Part shown: one piece after another, positions 1 through 7,692 of the stretch
Position numbering within the stretch: position 1 is the first letter of the stretch
Layout of the letters: each line of letters begins with the position of its first letter
Assembly: GCA_021841725.1 (NCBI GenBank)
Contig: JAKCEC010000013.1
Coordinates: forward strand, 1-14,523
DNA: 14,523 nt
DNA from: Actinomycetes bacterium
GTDB taxonomy: Bacteria; Actinomycetota; Acidimicrobiia; Acidimicrobiales; RAAP-2
Reading direction: 5' to 3'
Program-made: the position numbers and the translations under genes
Notes under the pieces: model-generated
Told to the model about the DNA's origin: nothing
What the model saw: only the letters and a program-made list of their open reading frames with translations
Database searches by the model: none

Positions 1-1
1 G

Positions 2-1030
2 GCGGCGCTCGCGCCGCTCCTGTTGACGGGACCACTCGCGGGCACCCTCGTCGACCGGGTCAATCACCGGCGGCTCCTCCTCGTGACCCAGAGCCTCTAC
101 GTCGCCCTCTCGGTGCTGATGGCCGTGGTGACCGCGACGGGGACGGTACGGGTCTGGATGGTGTTCGCCACCGCCTTCGCGGCGGGGGTCGTGGGGGCCC
201 CCGACACCGCGGCGCGACAGGTCTACGCCAACGACCTCGTGGGTCCCGAGCGTCTCAACAGTGCCCTGAGCCTGAACGAAGTCGTCATCAACGCCTCGCG
301 CGTCGTGGGGCCGGCCCTGGGCGCGCTCCTGCTCGCGACCGCGGGGGTGAGCGCGTGCTGTTGGGCGAACGCGCTGTCCTTCGTCCCCTCCCTGCTCGTC
401 CTGGTGCGGCACCGACGCCTGGGGGTCGCGGCCCGGGTGGTGCACCCTCACCACGACCCGCGCTTCGTGGTGGGGTGGCGCTACGCCTGGCACCACCCCA
501 CCATCCGCATCAGTTTGCTGCTGGCCGCGGCCTCGGGCATGCTCTTTAACATGAGCGTTCCCCTCCCGCTCCTCGCGACGCGCGTGTTTCACCTGGGCGC
601 GAGTGGTTTCGGTCTGATGATGTCGGTCTTCGGGGTGGGGGGGATCCTCGGTGGGCTGATCGCCGCGGGACACGCCGCACCGAGTCGGCGGTCGGTCCTG
701 GTACTGGCGGCGGTGACCGGCGCGGCCGTGGTGGCGACGGCCAGCGCGCCCACCGTCGGCGAGTTCTACGCCGGACTCGCCCTCACGGGCGCGGCGTCGA
801 TCTGGTTCGTGGCGCGCGCGAACGCGCTGGTGCAGCTCGAGACGACGCCGGCCCTGCGCGGTCGCGTGATGGCGGTGTGGTCCATGGCCCTGCCCGGGTG
901 CATGCCGGTGCTGAGTCCGCTGGTGGGCTGGGTGGGTACCTCACTGGGCGCGCGCTCGGGCTTCGCCCTCTCGGGGGTCAGCCTGCTCGCCCTGGCCGGC
1001 GCGGGCGCGCGGCGTCCCCGCGCGCGCTGA
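2..1030 (+). CDS. MFS transporter, EntS-like exporter family (5' truncated)
   Basis: The reading frame is open from the first bases of the window, so the true start and the first one to two membrane helices lie outside; 342 residues are visible against about 400-420 for a complete member. It begins in the loop between helices 2 and 3 with the MFS signature GPLAGTLVDRVNHRR. Repeated hydrophobic segments follow, and the stretch VINASRVVGPALGALLLA is typical of the MFS_3 (enterobactin exporter EntS-like) branch, which expels small molecules by proton antiport. The substrate cannot be told from the sequence. The gene ends in an Arg-rich tail and its last 90 bases overlap the 3' end of the converging HD-domain gene. 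The family call is secure; the substrate is unknown. Confidence 0.88.
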   Translation, partial: AALAPLLLTGPLAGTLVDRVNHRRLLLVTQSLYVALSVLMAVVTATGTVRVWMVFATAFAAGVVGAPDTAARQVYANDLVGPERLNSALSLNEVVINASRVVGPALGALLLATAGVSACCWANALSFVPSLLVLVRHRRLGVAARVVHPHHDPRFVVGWRYAWHHPTIRISLLLAAASGMLFNMSVPLPLLATRVFHLGASGFGLMMSVFGVGGILGGLIAAGHAAPSRRSVLVLAAVTGAAVVATASAPTVGEFYAGLALTGAASIWFVARANALVQLETTPALRGRVMAVWSMALPGCMPVLSPLVGWVGTSLGARSGFALSGVSLLALAGAGARRPRAR

Positions 1031-1624
1031 GGTCCGTCGCGCGGCGAGATCGTGGACCATCGCGGCGTAGTGCGCGAGGCCGGGTACGGCGCGTCCGGGC
1101 ACCTTGGCGCGATCGTCCCAGGCGCGCAGGGCCAGGGCGGCGGCGAAACCCGGCTGCGCCTGAAAGCGCTCGCGCTCGTCGAAGGTGAGGGGACCGCCCT
1201 GGGTGAGGAAGGTGACCCGTGACGCGGGGGAGAGTTCGTCGTAGTAGTCCGGGTCAATCGTGCACCGCCAGCGCTTGGCGGTAACGTGCAGGGCGACCGG
1301 CCCGGCCACGGCGGGCCCGAAGAGCGGCGCGAGGAGTCGCGCGCCGAGCGCGGCGTGATCGGCGTCGGGTCCCGCGGCCGCCGAGGACTCGTCGTCGCTG
1401 ACGAACCAGCCCACGTCGTGAAAGAGGGCGGCGCAGACGAGCTCGCGCGTGGCGCCGTCGTGGACCGCGTGGTCGGCGCACTGCAACGCGTGTTCGAGTC
1501 CGGTGACGTCCTCGCCGTAGCGACGATGTCCGCAACGTCCGTAGAGCGCGAGGAGATCGTCGACGGTCGACGGGGCCCCGGACCTCGCGGGCGCCGCGCG
1601 GCGTCGATCGGGTGACGGCTGCAC
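941..1624 (-). CDS. HD-domain diiron oxygenase-like protein, PhnZ/TIGR03276 type
   Basis: This 227-residue protein resembles the HD-domain proteins found with phosphonate-degradation operons (TIGR03276; PhnZ is the characterised mixed-valence diiron oxygenase). Visible metal-ligand candidates, in the family order, are H45 in LEHALQCA, H69-D70 in LFHDVGW, H90, H113 in LHVTAKRW and D170/D171 in WDDRAKVPG. Y36, just before the first histidine, matches a conserved family tyrosine. The family core ends near residue 195; the remaining 30 or so residues are Arg/Ala-rich and encoded antisense to the end of the MFS gene. No phosphonate transporter, dioxygenase or lyase is in view, so the substrate is inferred only from family. 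The start is GTG, six bases after a TAGAGT hexamer, which fits a leaderless transcript. A simple phosphohydrolase role is the alternative. Confidence 0.85.
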   Translation of the reverse strand: MQPSPDRRRAAPARSGAPSTVDDLLALYGRCGHRRYGEDVTGLEHALQCADHAVHDGATRELVCAALFHDVGWFVSDDESSAAAGPDADHAALGARLLAPLFGPAVAGPVALHVTAKRWRCTIDPDYYDELSPASRVTFLTQGGPLTFDERERFQAQPGFAAALALRAWDDRAKVPGRAVPGLAHYAAMVHDLAARRTSARAGTPRARAGQGEQADPREGEARARAQ

Positions 1625-1630
1625 CAGCCC

Positions 1631-1636
1631 ACTCTA
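1631..1636 (-). promoter_or_regulatory. Probable -10 element (TAGAGT), leaderless start of the HD-domain gene
   Basis: TAGAGT on the minus strand is followed by six bases and then the GTG start codon at 1624. A TANNNT hexamer at this distance puts the transcription start at or next to the start codon. No Shine-Dalgarno sequence is visible. A convincing -35 is not obvious. Confidence 0.5.
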
Positions 1637-1710
1637 GGAACCGGGGGTAACGACGCGGTGTCGTCTCGACCGGCGCCGCGTCCTCGCCGTCGTCACCGGG
1701 ATGTCACGCA

Positions 1711-1747
1711 CCGCGCCGCCCCCGGGGGGGATCCGGGGGCGGCGCGG
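1711..1747 (-). terminator. GC-rich hairpin terminator after the sigma/anti-sigma/secreted-protein genes
   Basis: The arms 1711-1725 and 1733-1747 are perfectly complementary (15 bp, almost all G:C) around a 7-base loop. The hairpin begins five bases after the stop codon of the secreted repeat protein and lies before the HD-domain gene. There is no following T-run, so this is a U-less, actinobacterial-style hairpin terminator or 3'-end stabiliser. Confidence 0.7.
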
Positions 1748-1752
1748 CGGTG

Positions 1753-2286
1753 TTAGTAGTTGTAGGCCCCGCCGTGGGTCGTGGTGGTGGTGGCGACGTG
1801 CGTCGGCTTGACCAGGACCACCACGGACCACTTGCCCCAGGTGTCGCTGACGTTGCCGTGGACCTGTCCGGGTGCGGTGTCGAAGGCGAACCAGTAGAGG
1901 GCCCGCCCGTTGTAGGTCACCTGCAGGCGACCACCCGCGCGCCGAATCGTGCCCAGTCGATGGGCGTCCACTCCGCGACCCGCGACCGCACGCGTCACGC
2001 CGCGCGGGAGCAGGACCGCGGGCCAGTAGTGCGCGCAGGTACTGGTGCAGGCGACCCGCGAGGGCGTCAGCGTATAGACGGTGTGGGTGCTCTGCAGGAT
2101 CGTGCCGTACTGCTTGGTGGTGAGCGTGGAGACCACGAGTCGCGGCGCGACGCGCGCGGAGGTCGTGGCGCCCGACGCGCCCGACGCCACGAGGGCGGGC
2201 CCCGTCGCGAGGCTGGCGACCCCGAGGACGCCGGCCAGCAGCGCGCGGCGTCGAGGGGCCGAGGGGACTCGGTGGGAAGGTTGCAT
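1753..2286 (-). CDS. Secreted PF03640-type repeat protein (lipoprotein_15 family)
   Basis: The 177-residue product has a basic N-terminus with three consecutive arginines (residues 12-14), a hydrophobic stretch ALLAGVLGVASLA and small residues up to about residue 40. This is an export signal, possibly Tat-type although no complete Tat consensus is seen. There is no clear lipobox cysteine. Two copies of the 'secreted repeat of unknown function' follow. Copy 1 (about 59-93) has YGTIL and CTSTCAHYWPAVL with the cysteine pair C80/C84. Copy 2 (about 111-155) has LGTIRRAGGRLQVTYNGRALYWF and a WGKWSVV end. The family is widespread in actinobacteria and its biochemical role is not settled. The last 17 residues are Thr/His-rich and end GGAYNY. 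AGGAGA lies seven bases before the ATG. It follows the anti-sigma gene by 124 bases, so it is a candidate member or target of that regulon. Confidence 0.85.
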   Translation of the reverse strand: MQPSHRVPSAPRRRALLAGVLGVASLATGPALVASGASGATTSARVAPRLVVSTLTTKQYGTILQSTHTVYTLTPSRVACTSTCAHYWPAVLLPRGVTRAVAGRGVDAHRLGTIRRAGGRLQVTYNGRALYWFAFDTAPGQVHGNVSDTWGKWSVVVLVKPTHVATTTTTHGGAYNY

Positions 2287-2293
2287 GGGTGGG

Positions 2294-2299
2294 TCTCCT
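2294..2299 (-). promoter_or_regulatory. Shine-Dalgarno sequence (AGGAGA) of the secreted repeat protein
   Basis: AGGAGA on the minus strand sits seven bases before the ATG at 2286. It is one of the few clear ribosome binding sites in the window and supports this start. It also implies that the gene has a leader, coming either from its own promoter in the 124-base gap or from read-through of the sigma/anti-sigma genes. Confidence 0.6.
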
Positions 2300-2410
2300 G
2301 TCGTCGATGGATTGCTACGCGGGAGCGGACGGCGCGGTCACCACCGGCACTCGACCTCTCCCCCCAGTTCTACGCGCGAGGGCCCCGGAGGGATCACTGC
2401 GGGTCCGGGC

Positions 2411-3070
2411 TCAGGTCGACACCGTCGCCGTGGCGATCACGTGACCGGCGACGTCGGTGATCCGGGCCTCACGCACCTCGCGGCCGGTCGCCGCCACTCG
2501 CGCGGCCCACGCGCCGTGGCCGTGGTGCACCGCGAAGGCGCCGACGTCCAGCGTGCGGCCGTCGCGTAACGTGACGCTGCACCACACGGTGCCGGACCAG
2601 CTGGCGTCGTCGAGCGACACGTAGATCCACGTCGGCACGCTCGCACTCACCCAGAGGTGGCCGAGGGCGTGACCGTCCGCGGCGAGCGTGGCGCTGAGCG
2701 GGGTGTCGTGTCCGGCGACGGGCGCCGGGGCGTGCGGACCTCGCACCACGAGGGCCGTCGCGCCCGCCACGAGGACGAGGGCCGCCGCGACCAGTCCCAG
2801 CTCGCGTCCGCGTCCGCGCCGCGGCGCCGCGGCGTTGGCGCGGTAGCGCTCCAGGACGCGTGTCTCGAAATCCGTCGGCGGATCGCTCGAGGGCGCGAGG
2901 GTGACGAGCCGGTCGCCGACCGCCGTGAGGGATTCGACCTCGTGACGACAGGTCGAGCACGACACCACGTGGTCGAGCACCCGCGCCCGCTCGCGCCCGC
3001 TGAGGAGACCCAGGGCGAATTCCGCCAGATCGTCGCGGACCTCGTCGCATTCCAGCGGGGACGACGTCAC
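2411..3070 (-). CDS. Zinc anti-sigma factor (zf-HC2) with one membrane helix
   Basis: The 219-residue product has an N-terminal zinc-binding anti-sigma (ZAS) domain with the signature H34-x3-C38-x2-C41 and a further cysteine at position 8. A linker with a cluster of arginines (near 84-89) follows, then a single membrane helix at about 91-109 and a roughly 110-residue exported sensor domain. The topology is cytoplasmic N-terminus binding the sigma factor and outer C-terminus, as in RskA/RsrA-like regulators; the sensor domain is not one I recognise. Its GTG start overlaps the TGA of the sigma gene in the four bases GTGA (3067-3070), so the two proteins are probably translated in a coupled, balanced way. 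It should hold the partner sigma factor until an envelope signal releases it. Confidence 0.92.
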   Translation of the reverse strand: MTSSPLECDEVRDDLAEFALGLLSGRERARVLDHVVSCSTCRHEVESLTAVGDRLVTLAPSSDPPTDFETRVLERYRANAAAPRRGRGRELGLVAAALVLVAGATALVVRGPHAPAPVAGHDTPLSATLAADGHALGHLWVSASVPTWIYVSLDDASWSGTVWCSVTLRDGRTLDVGAFAVHHGHGAWAARVAATGREVREARITDVAGHVIATATVST

Positions 3071-3642
3071 GAGGTCTCCTGGGCGACGAGGTCGCGCAGG
3101 CGCGCCAGGCCGAGTCGCAGTCGGCTCTTGGCGGTGCCCAGCGGGATCGATTCACTCTCGGCGATCTCGGCCGCGGTGCGTCCGTAGATGACGGCGAGTA
3201 CGACGCAACGCCGCTGTTCCTGCGGCAACTGGGCGAGGGCGAGCCAGGCCGGCGCGGCGTCGTCGCTCTGGGTCGCCGCGTCCTCGGGTGAAGGCGCGGG
3301 GCTCGCCAGTGTCGCGAACACCTGGTCGTCGGGCGCGGTGGGGATCGCTCGACGCAGGCGCAGCGCGTCGATGGCGAGGTGGCGGGTGATGGTGAGGGCC
3401 CACGTGGAGGCCGCCCCGCGCCGCACGTCGTAGGCCGCGGCGTGTCGCACGATGCGCAAGAAGGCCTCCTGGGTGACGTCCTCGGCGACGCCGACGTCGC
3501 CCACGATGGTCAGGGCCAGGCCGAAGAGTCGGCGCTGGTAACGCCGCACGAAGGCGCCGACGCAGGCGTCGTCGCCCAGGGCGACCCCCGCGAGTAGCGC
3601 GTCGTCCGCGACGTGGTCCAGGGCTGGCGTCCGACTCCTCAT
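3067..3642 (-). CDS. ECF RNA polymerase sigma factor
   Basis: This 191-residue protein has the two-domain layout of ECF sigma factors. Region 2 spans about residues 28-95 and includes a motif around AEDVTQEAFLRIVRHA and a TWALTITRHLAIDALR helix. A linker of about 40 residues rich in Ala, Pro and Asp follows. Region 4 (about 133-186) has LPQEQRRCVVLAVIYGRTAAEIA and the DNA-contacting helix GTAKSRLRLGLARLR. There is no extra C-terminal domain. It overlaps the anti-sigma gene by four bases, which makes the pair a functional unit. I prefer the ATG at 3642 over the GTG at 3645 because a TAGTAT hexamer lies six bases before the ATG and no Shine-Dalgarno is present. Family is certain; the subgroup and signal are not readable here. 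Confidence 0.95.
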   Translation of the reverse strand: MRSRTPALDHVADDALLAGVALGDDACVGAFVRRYQRRLFGLALTIVGDVGVAEDVTQEAFLRIVRHAAAYDVRRGAASTWALTITRHLAIDALRLRRAIPTAPDDQVFATLASPAPSPEDAATQSDDAAPAWLALAQLPQEQRRCVVLAVIYGRTAAEIAESESIPLGTAKSRLRLGLARLRDLVAQETS

Positions 3643-3648
3643 CACCTG

Positions 3649-3654
3649 ATACTA
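3649..3654 (-). promoter_or_regulatory. Probable -10 element (TAGTAT) of the sigma-factor gene
   Basis: TAGTAT is followed by six bases and the ATG at 3642, giving a near-leaderless transcript. It is a housekeeping-type hexamer. I did not find a convincing GGAAC-type ECF -35 upstream, so autoregulation cannot be claimed. Confidence 0.5.
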
Positions 3655-3703
3655 CGGTTGAGGCCCCCGGCGCGATCACTGGTGGGCGTCGCGAGGGCGA
3701 CGA

Positions 3704-3791
3704 TGGCGGAGGGAGTGGGATTTGAACCCACGGTGGGCAAGCCCACGCCGGTTTTCAAGACCGGTACATTCGGCCGCTCTGTCATCCCTCC
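3704..3791 (-). tRNA. tRNA-Ser(UGA)
   Basis: The minus strand folds as an 88-base class II tRNA. The acceptor stem is GGAGGGA with TCCCTCC, followed by discriminator G and an encoded CCA. The anticodon stem CCGGT/ACCGG carries loop CTTGAAA (anticodon TGA, reading UCN serine codons). The long variable arm GTGGGC-TT-GCCCAC is diagnostic of serine tRNAs, and the T-arm contains GGTTCAAATCC. The gene starts 26 bases after the typA stop codon, so it may be made from its own promoter, from typA read-through, or both. Confidence 0.97.
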
Positions 3792-3798
3792 GTCGTCA

Positions 3799-3804
3799 AT
3801 CTTA
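3799..3804 (-). promoter_or_regulatory. Probable -10 element (TAAGAT) of tRNA-Ser(UGA)
   Basis: TAAGAT ends seven bases before the first base of the tRNA. The same hexamer precedes the second serine tRNA of the window (14371-14376). It is the centre of an inverted repeat with arms GTCGTC/GACGAC (3792-3810). No good -35 is visible; the -35 region would overlap the typA stop codon. Confidence 0.5.
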
Positions 3805-3817
3805 GACGACCCGGTGA

Positions 3818-5638
<1,821 letters not shown>

Positions 5639-5688
5639 GACCCATCTACGCTACTAGGCGCGCCACCTGCTCCGATTATTCCACGAAT

Positions 5689-6492
5689 TCAGGCCGCGCG
5701 CACGAGGGTGTAGCGCCGCTGGGCCACGGCGGCCCGTACGAAGTCGCGCGCGCCGGCGCGCGCGTTCTCGAGTGAGCCCTCCACGCCCAAGATGAGGCCC
5801 GCGTCGGGCCATAGTCCCAGGTAGCGCCGCGGGGCGATGCCCTGGGGGTGCGCGAGCGCCTCGGCCGCCAGGTCGCTGCGCAGGCCGCTACCAGCGCTTT
5901 TACCGGGACTGCCCGAGCGGATCCGCAGCACGACGCGATCGTCCTCCTCCCCGATCACCACGTCACGACGCCCGCGCAGGGTGGTGCGCGCGCCCGCGAC
6001 GTCGTAGTACACGTCGCTGGCGGCCACGCGCCAGTGCGCGTCGAGGCCCCCGACACATTCGAGGGCCGCCGTGGCCCAGTTGGTGGCCTCGACGGCGGTC
6101 AGGCCCAGTACCGGGGGCGTGAGCCCCGCCAGCCAATGGGCGAGGGAGCCCCCGCGCGCGTAGCCCGTCACGCAACGCAGCAATTGGTCGGCGATCTCGT
6201 CGCGCACGGCGTCGGCGATGTGGTGGGGGTCGCTGCGCACTCGACGCAGGGCGTTATTGCCGAGGACGCGTCGCGCGGTGTGCGGGGACCAGATGAAGGG
6301 TCCCGACGGACGACCCGCCTGTTCGACGAGCCACGCGTCGAGACGGCGATGGGCGGTGGGGGGGACGGCGCGGAGTCGGTCGGCCACGCTCGCGCGCAGT
6401 TCCTCGCCCACGACGCTCACGGCCCGGGGCGCGCGCGCGATCAGGTCGTCCAACTCGCGGGTGGTCAACCGACGCTGGAGCAGAGCGTTCAC
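5689..6492 (-). CDS. Unknown protein, degenerate PD-(D/E)XK (RecB-like) nuclease fold
   Basis: I do not recognise a named family for this 267-residue protein. Its C-terminal half has the layout of RecB-type PD-(D/E)XK nucleases: GRRDVVIG at 174-181 (motif II, D177), a strand VVLRIRSG at 187-194 where an active enzyme would have a (D/E)xK-G core, and then AAEALAHPQGIAPRRYLGLWPDAG, which resembles the helix-strand after motif III. In the core strand both the acid and the lysine are replaced by arginine (R190, R192), so nuclease activity is doubtful. The N-terminal half is helical with many Arg and Asp. The GTG start overlaps the stop of the upstream gene (GTGA, 6489-6492), implying coupled expression and probably a complex. 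The fold assignment is inference from motif pattern only. Confidence 0.6.
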   Translation of the reverse strand: MNALLQRRLTTRELDDLIARAPRAVSVVGEELRASVADRLRAVPPTAHRRLDAWLVEQAGRPSGPFIWSPHTARRVLGNNALRRVRSDPHHIADAVRDEIADQLLRCVTGYARGGSLAHWLAGLTPPVLGLTAVEATNWATAALECVGGLDAHWRVAASDVYYDVAGARTTLRGRRDVVIGEEDDRVVLRIRSGSPGKSAGSGLRSDLAAEALAHPQGIAPRRYLGLWPDAGLILGVEGSLENARAGARDFVRAAVAQRRYTLVRAA

Positions 6493-7280
6493 CGGTTCAC
6501 TCTGGTCGCGAGGACGTCGACCACCTCGCCGAGCGCGCGTTGGAGGAGCTCGGCGTCGACGTCGAGCGTCCAGAGCTCGCCGGTGGCGCTCGAGAAGGCG
6601 GAGGTCCGCAGTGGCGCGACGCTCCCGCGCAGGGTCTGCATCAGTGCGTGATAGCGCATCGCCCGCTCGGCCCCCACCCCGAGGGGAGACGTGGTCACGT
6701 CCACCAGGGCCACGTTGGCGACGTCACCTTGAGTGGAACCCACTACCAGGTCCACCACGTCGAGGAGTTGCACCGCGCCCCCGCCGAAGACTTGGCGCGC
6801 ACGCTGACCCGTGCGGGGCCACCAGCTGCTCGGGATGGTTCCGACGCAGCGCGTCAGGGTCGAGTAGTGCGCGTCGACGTCGGCGCGCAGGCGCGACGTC
6901 TGATCGGGGTCCAGGTGATCGACCCGCGTCAATAATTCGTCGTCGGGGCGTTGGGCGCGCCACGCGGCGAGGGCGGCCTCCCAGGGGTCCTCGACGGGGA
7001 CCTGCGCCACGAGGAGGTGAAACAGCGTCGTGACGGCCGCGCCGCGCGCCCGACTCAGGGTGGAGTCCCCGATGTCCGCGCGGGTGGGTGGGCGACGGAT
7101 GGTGGCGCTGCTCACGGTGACCACGGCGCGCGGGGCCGCCGCGAAGAGGTCGTAGACGGAGTCCTCGAGTTGGGCGCGGAGTCCCGCGCCCACCGCCTCG
7201 TCGCGCGCGGGTCGACGGGTCCGGTCGCCGCGTAGGACGTCGGCGAATTGGCGGAGGGGTGCGTCGTGCAGCAACGTCAT
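6489..7280 (-). CDS. Unknown protein, second degenerate PD-(D/E)XK-like protein
   Basis: This 263-residue protein shows the same core pattern as its downstream neighbour: VVDLVVG (D177), then ALVDVTTS where the acid D194 is kept but the expected lysine is threonine (T196), then a helix ERAMRYHALMQTLRGSV and a strand with SSATGELWTLDV, as in RecB-family nucleases. It is therefore probably a structural relative or paralogue that has lost catalysis, or one that uses the fold for binding DNA or its partner. The genes overlap by four bases. I chose ATG at 7280 because a weak CAATGT element lies six bases upstream and nothing resembles a ribosome site; GTG at 7301 would add seven residues (MHRQCGP) but would run through the -35 of the divergent promoter. 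Function unknown. Confidence 0.65.
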   Translation of the reverse strand: MTLLHDAPLRQFADVLRGDRTRRPARDEAVGAGLRAQLEDSVYDLFAAAPRAVVTVSSATIRRPPTRADIGDSTLSRARGAAVTTLFHLLVAQVPVEDPWEAALAAWRAQRPDDELLTRVDHLDPDQTSRLRADVDAHYSTLTRCVGTIPSSWWPRTGQRARQVFGGGAVQLLDVVDLVVGSTQGDVANVALVDVTTSPLGVGAERAMRYHALMQTLRGSVAPLRTSAFSSATGELWTLDVDAELLQRALGEVVDVLATRVNR

Positions 7281-7289
7281 GGGTCCACA

Positions 7290-7318
7290 TTGACGATGCA
7301 CTGTGACATCGCTAGCCT
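7290..7318 (+). promoter_or_regulatory. Promoter TTGACG-17-TAGCCT of the membrane microprotein
   Basis: TTGACG (7290-7295) and TAGCCT (7313-7318) are separated by exactly 17 bases, the best sigma-70-type pair in the window. Six bases after the -10 comes the GTG at 7325, so the transcript should be leaderless. The -35 abuts the start of the divergent gene (ATG at 7280), giving a very compact two-way control region. Confidence 0.7.
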
Positions 7319-7324
7319 GGCGAC

Positions 7325-7447
7325 GTGACCGGCGCCATCTTCACCTTCGCTTTCGTGGCGGTGTTCGGGGTCTTCGTGGTGGCGATGGTCGTCCTCACGG
7401 TTCTCACCATTCGTTTCATCCTGCGCCGCGACCGCGACCGGCATTAG
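7325..7447 (+). CDS. Single-pass membrane microprotein, 40 residues
   Basis: The frame from GTG at 7325 encodes MTGAIFTFAFVAVFGVFVV, then AMVVLTVLTIRFILRRDRDRH and a TAG stop. It has a short polar N-terminus, one long hydrophobic segment (about residues 4-32) and a basic C-terminal tail RRDRDRH. By the positive-inside rule the C-terminus should be cytoplasmic. I recognise no family. The case for it being real rests on the strong promoter placed exactly for a leaderless GTG, the clean membrane-helix composition, and the fact that it fills the only gap between two genes. Its last four bases overlap the end of the converging coiled-coil gene. It is short enough to be missed by routine gene callers. 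Confidence 0.6.
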   Translation: MTGAIFTFAFVAVFGVFVVAMVVLTVLTIRFILRRDRDRH

Positions 7448-7680
7448 CTCTCGGGTTCGAGGCGCTCCTCGAGTCGGGTGACCGCGCGGTCGAGGTCGGC
7501 GATGGCGCGCTCAATCACCGACAGCCGCGAGGCGAGTGATGCGTCCACGCGTTCGTCCACGCGGCGATCGATTTGCTCGCGCAGGCGCGAATCCAGCGAG
7601 TCGACGAGGGGCTGGGTCAGATTCTTCAGACGGGCCAACAGATCCTGGTGCGTCTCGGGGTGGGAGGTGTCCTCGCTCAT
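7444..7680 (-). CDS. Small coiled-coil protein of unknown function
   Basis: The 78-residue product is highly charged and cytoplasmic, with no signal or membrane segment. After a polar N-terminus (MSEDTSHPETHQD), residues 15-75 form a continuous predicted helix with heptad-like spacing of Leu, Ile and Val, for example in LARLKNLTQPLVDSL and IERAIADLDRAVTRLEERLE. It is probably an oligomeric helix bundle or an adaptor. The ATG lies nine bases after the stop of the large secreted-protein gene. TAGGAT upstream can be read as a -10 hexamer (six bases from ATG, leaderless) or as an AGGA ribosome site (seven bases from ATG). No named family recognised. Confidence 0.7.
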   Translation of the reverse strand: MSEDTSHPETHQDLLARLKNLTQPLVDSLDSRLREQIDRRVDERVDASLASRLSVIERAIADLDRAVTRLEERLEPES

Positions 7681-7686
7681 GGACGA

Positions 7687-7692
7687 ATCCTA
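7687..7692 (-). promoter_or_regulatory. Possible -10 element TAGGAT (or AGGA ribosome site) of the coiled-coil gene
   Basis: TAGGAT lies six bases before the ATG at 7680. Its first three bases are the TAG stop codon of the upstream gene. The embedded AGGA is also at a workable ribosome-binding distance, so the two readings cannot be separated from sequence alone. Confidence 0.4.

Noticed and set aside
1785..1800. GGTGGTGGTGG run as a possible repeat or quadruplex
   Set aside because: It is the coding complement of the Thr-rich tail of the secreted repeat protein.
2657..3187. Plus-strand frames opposite the sigma and anti-sigma genes
   Set aside because: Arg/Gly-rich products typical of antisense frames in G+C-rich DNA, with no motif, start signal or gap to justify them.
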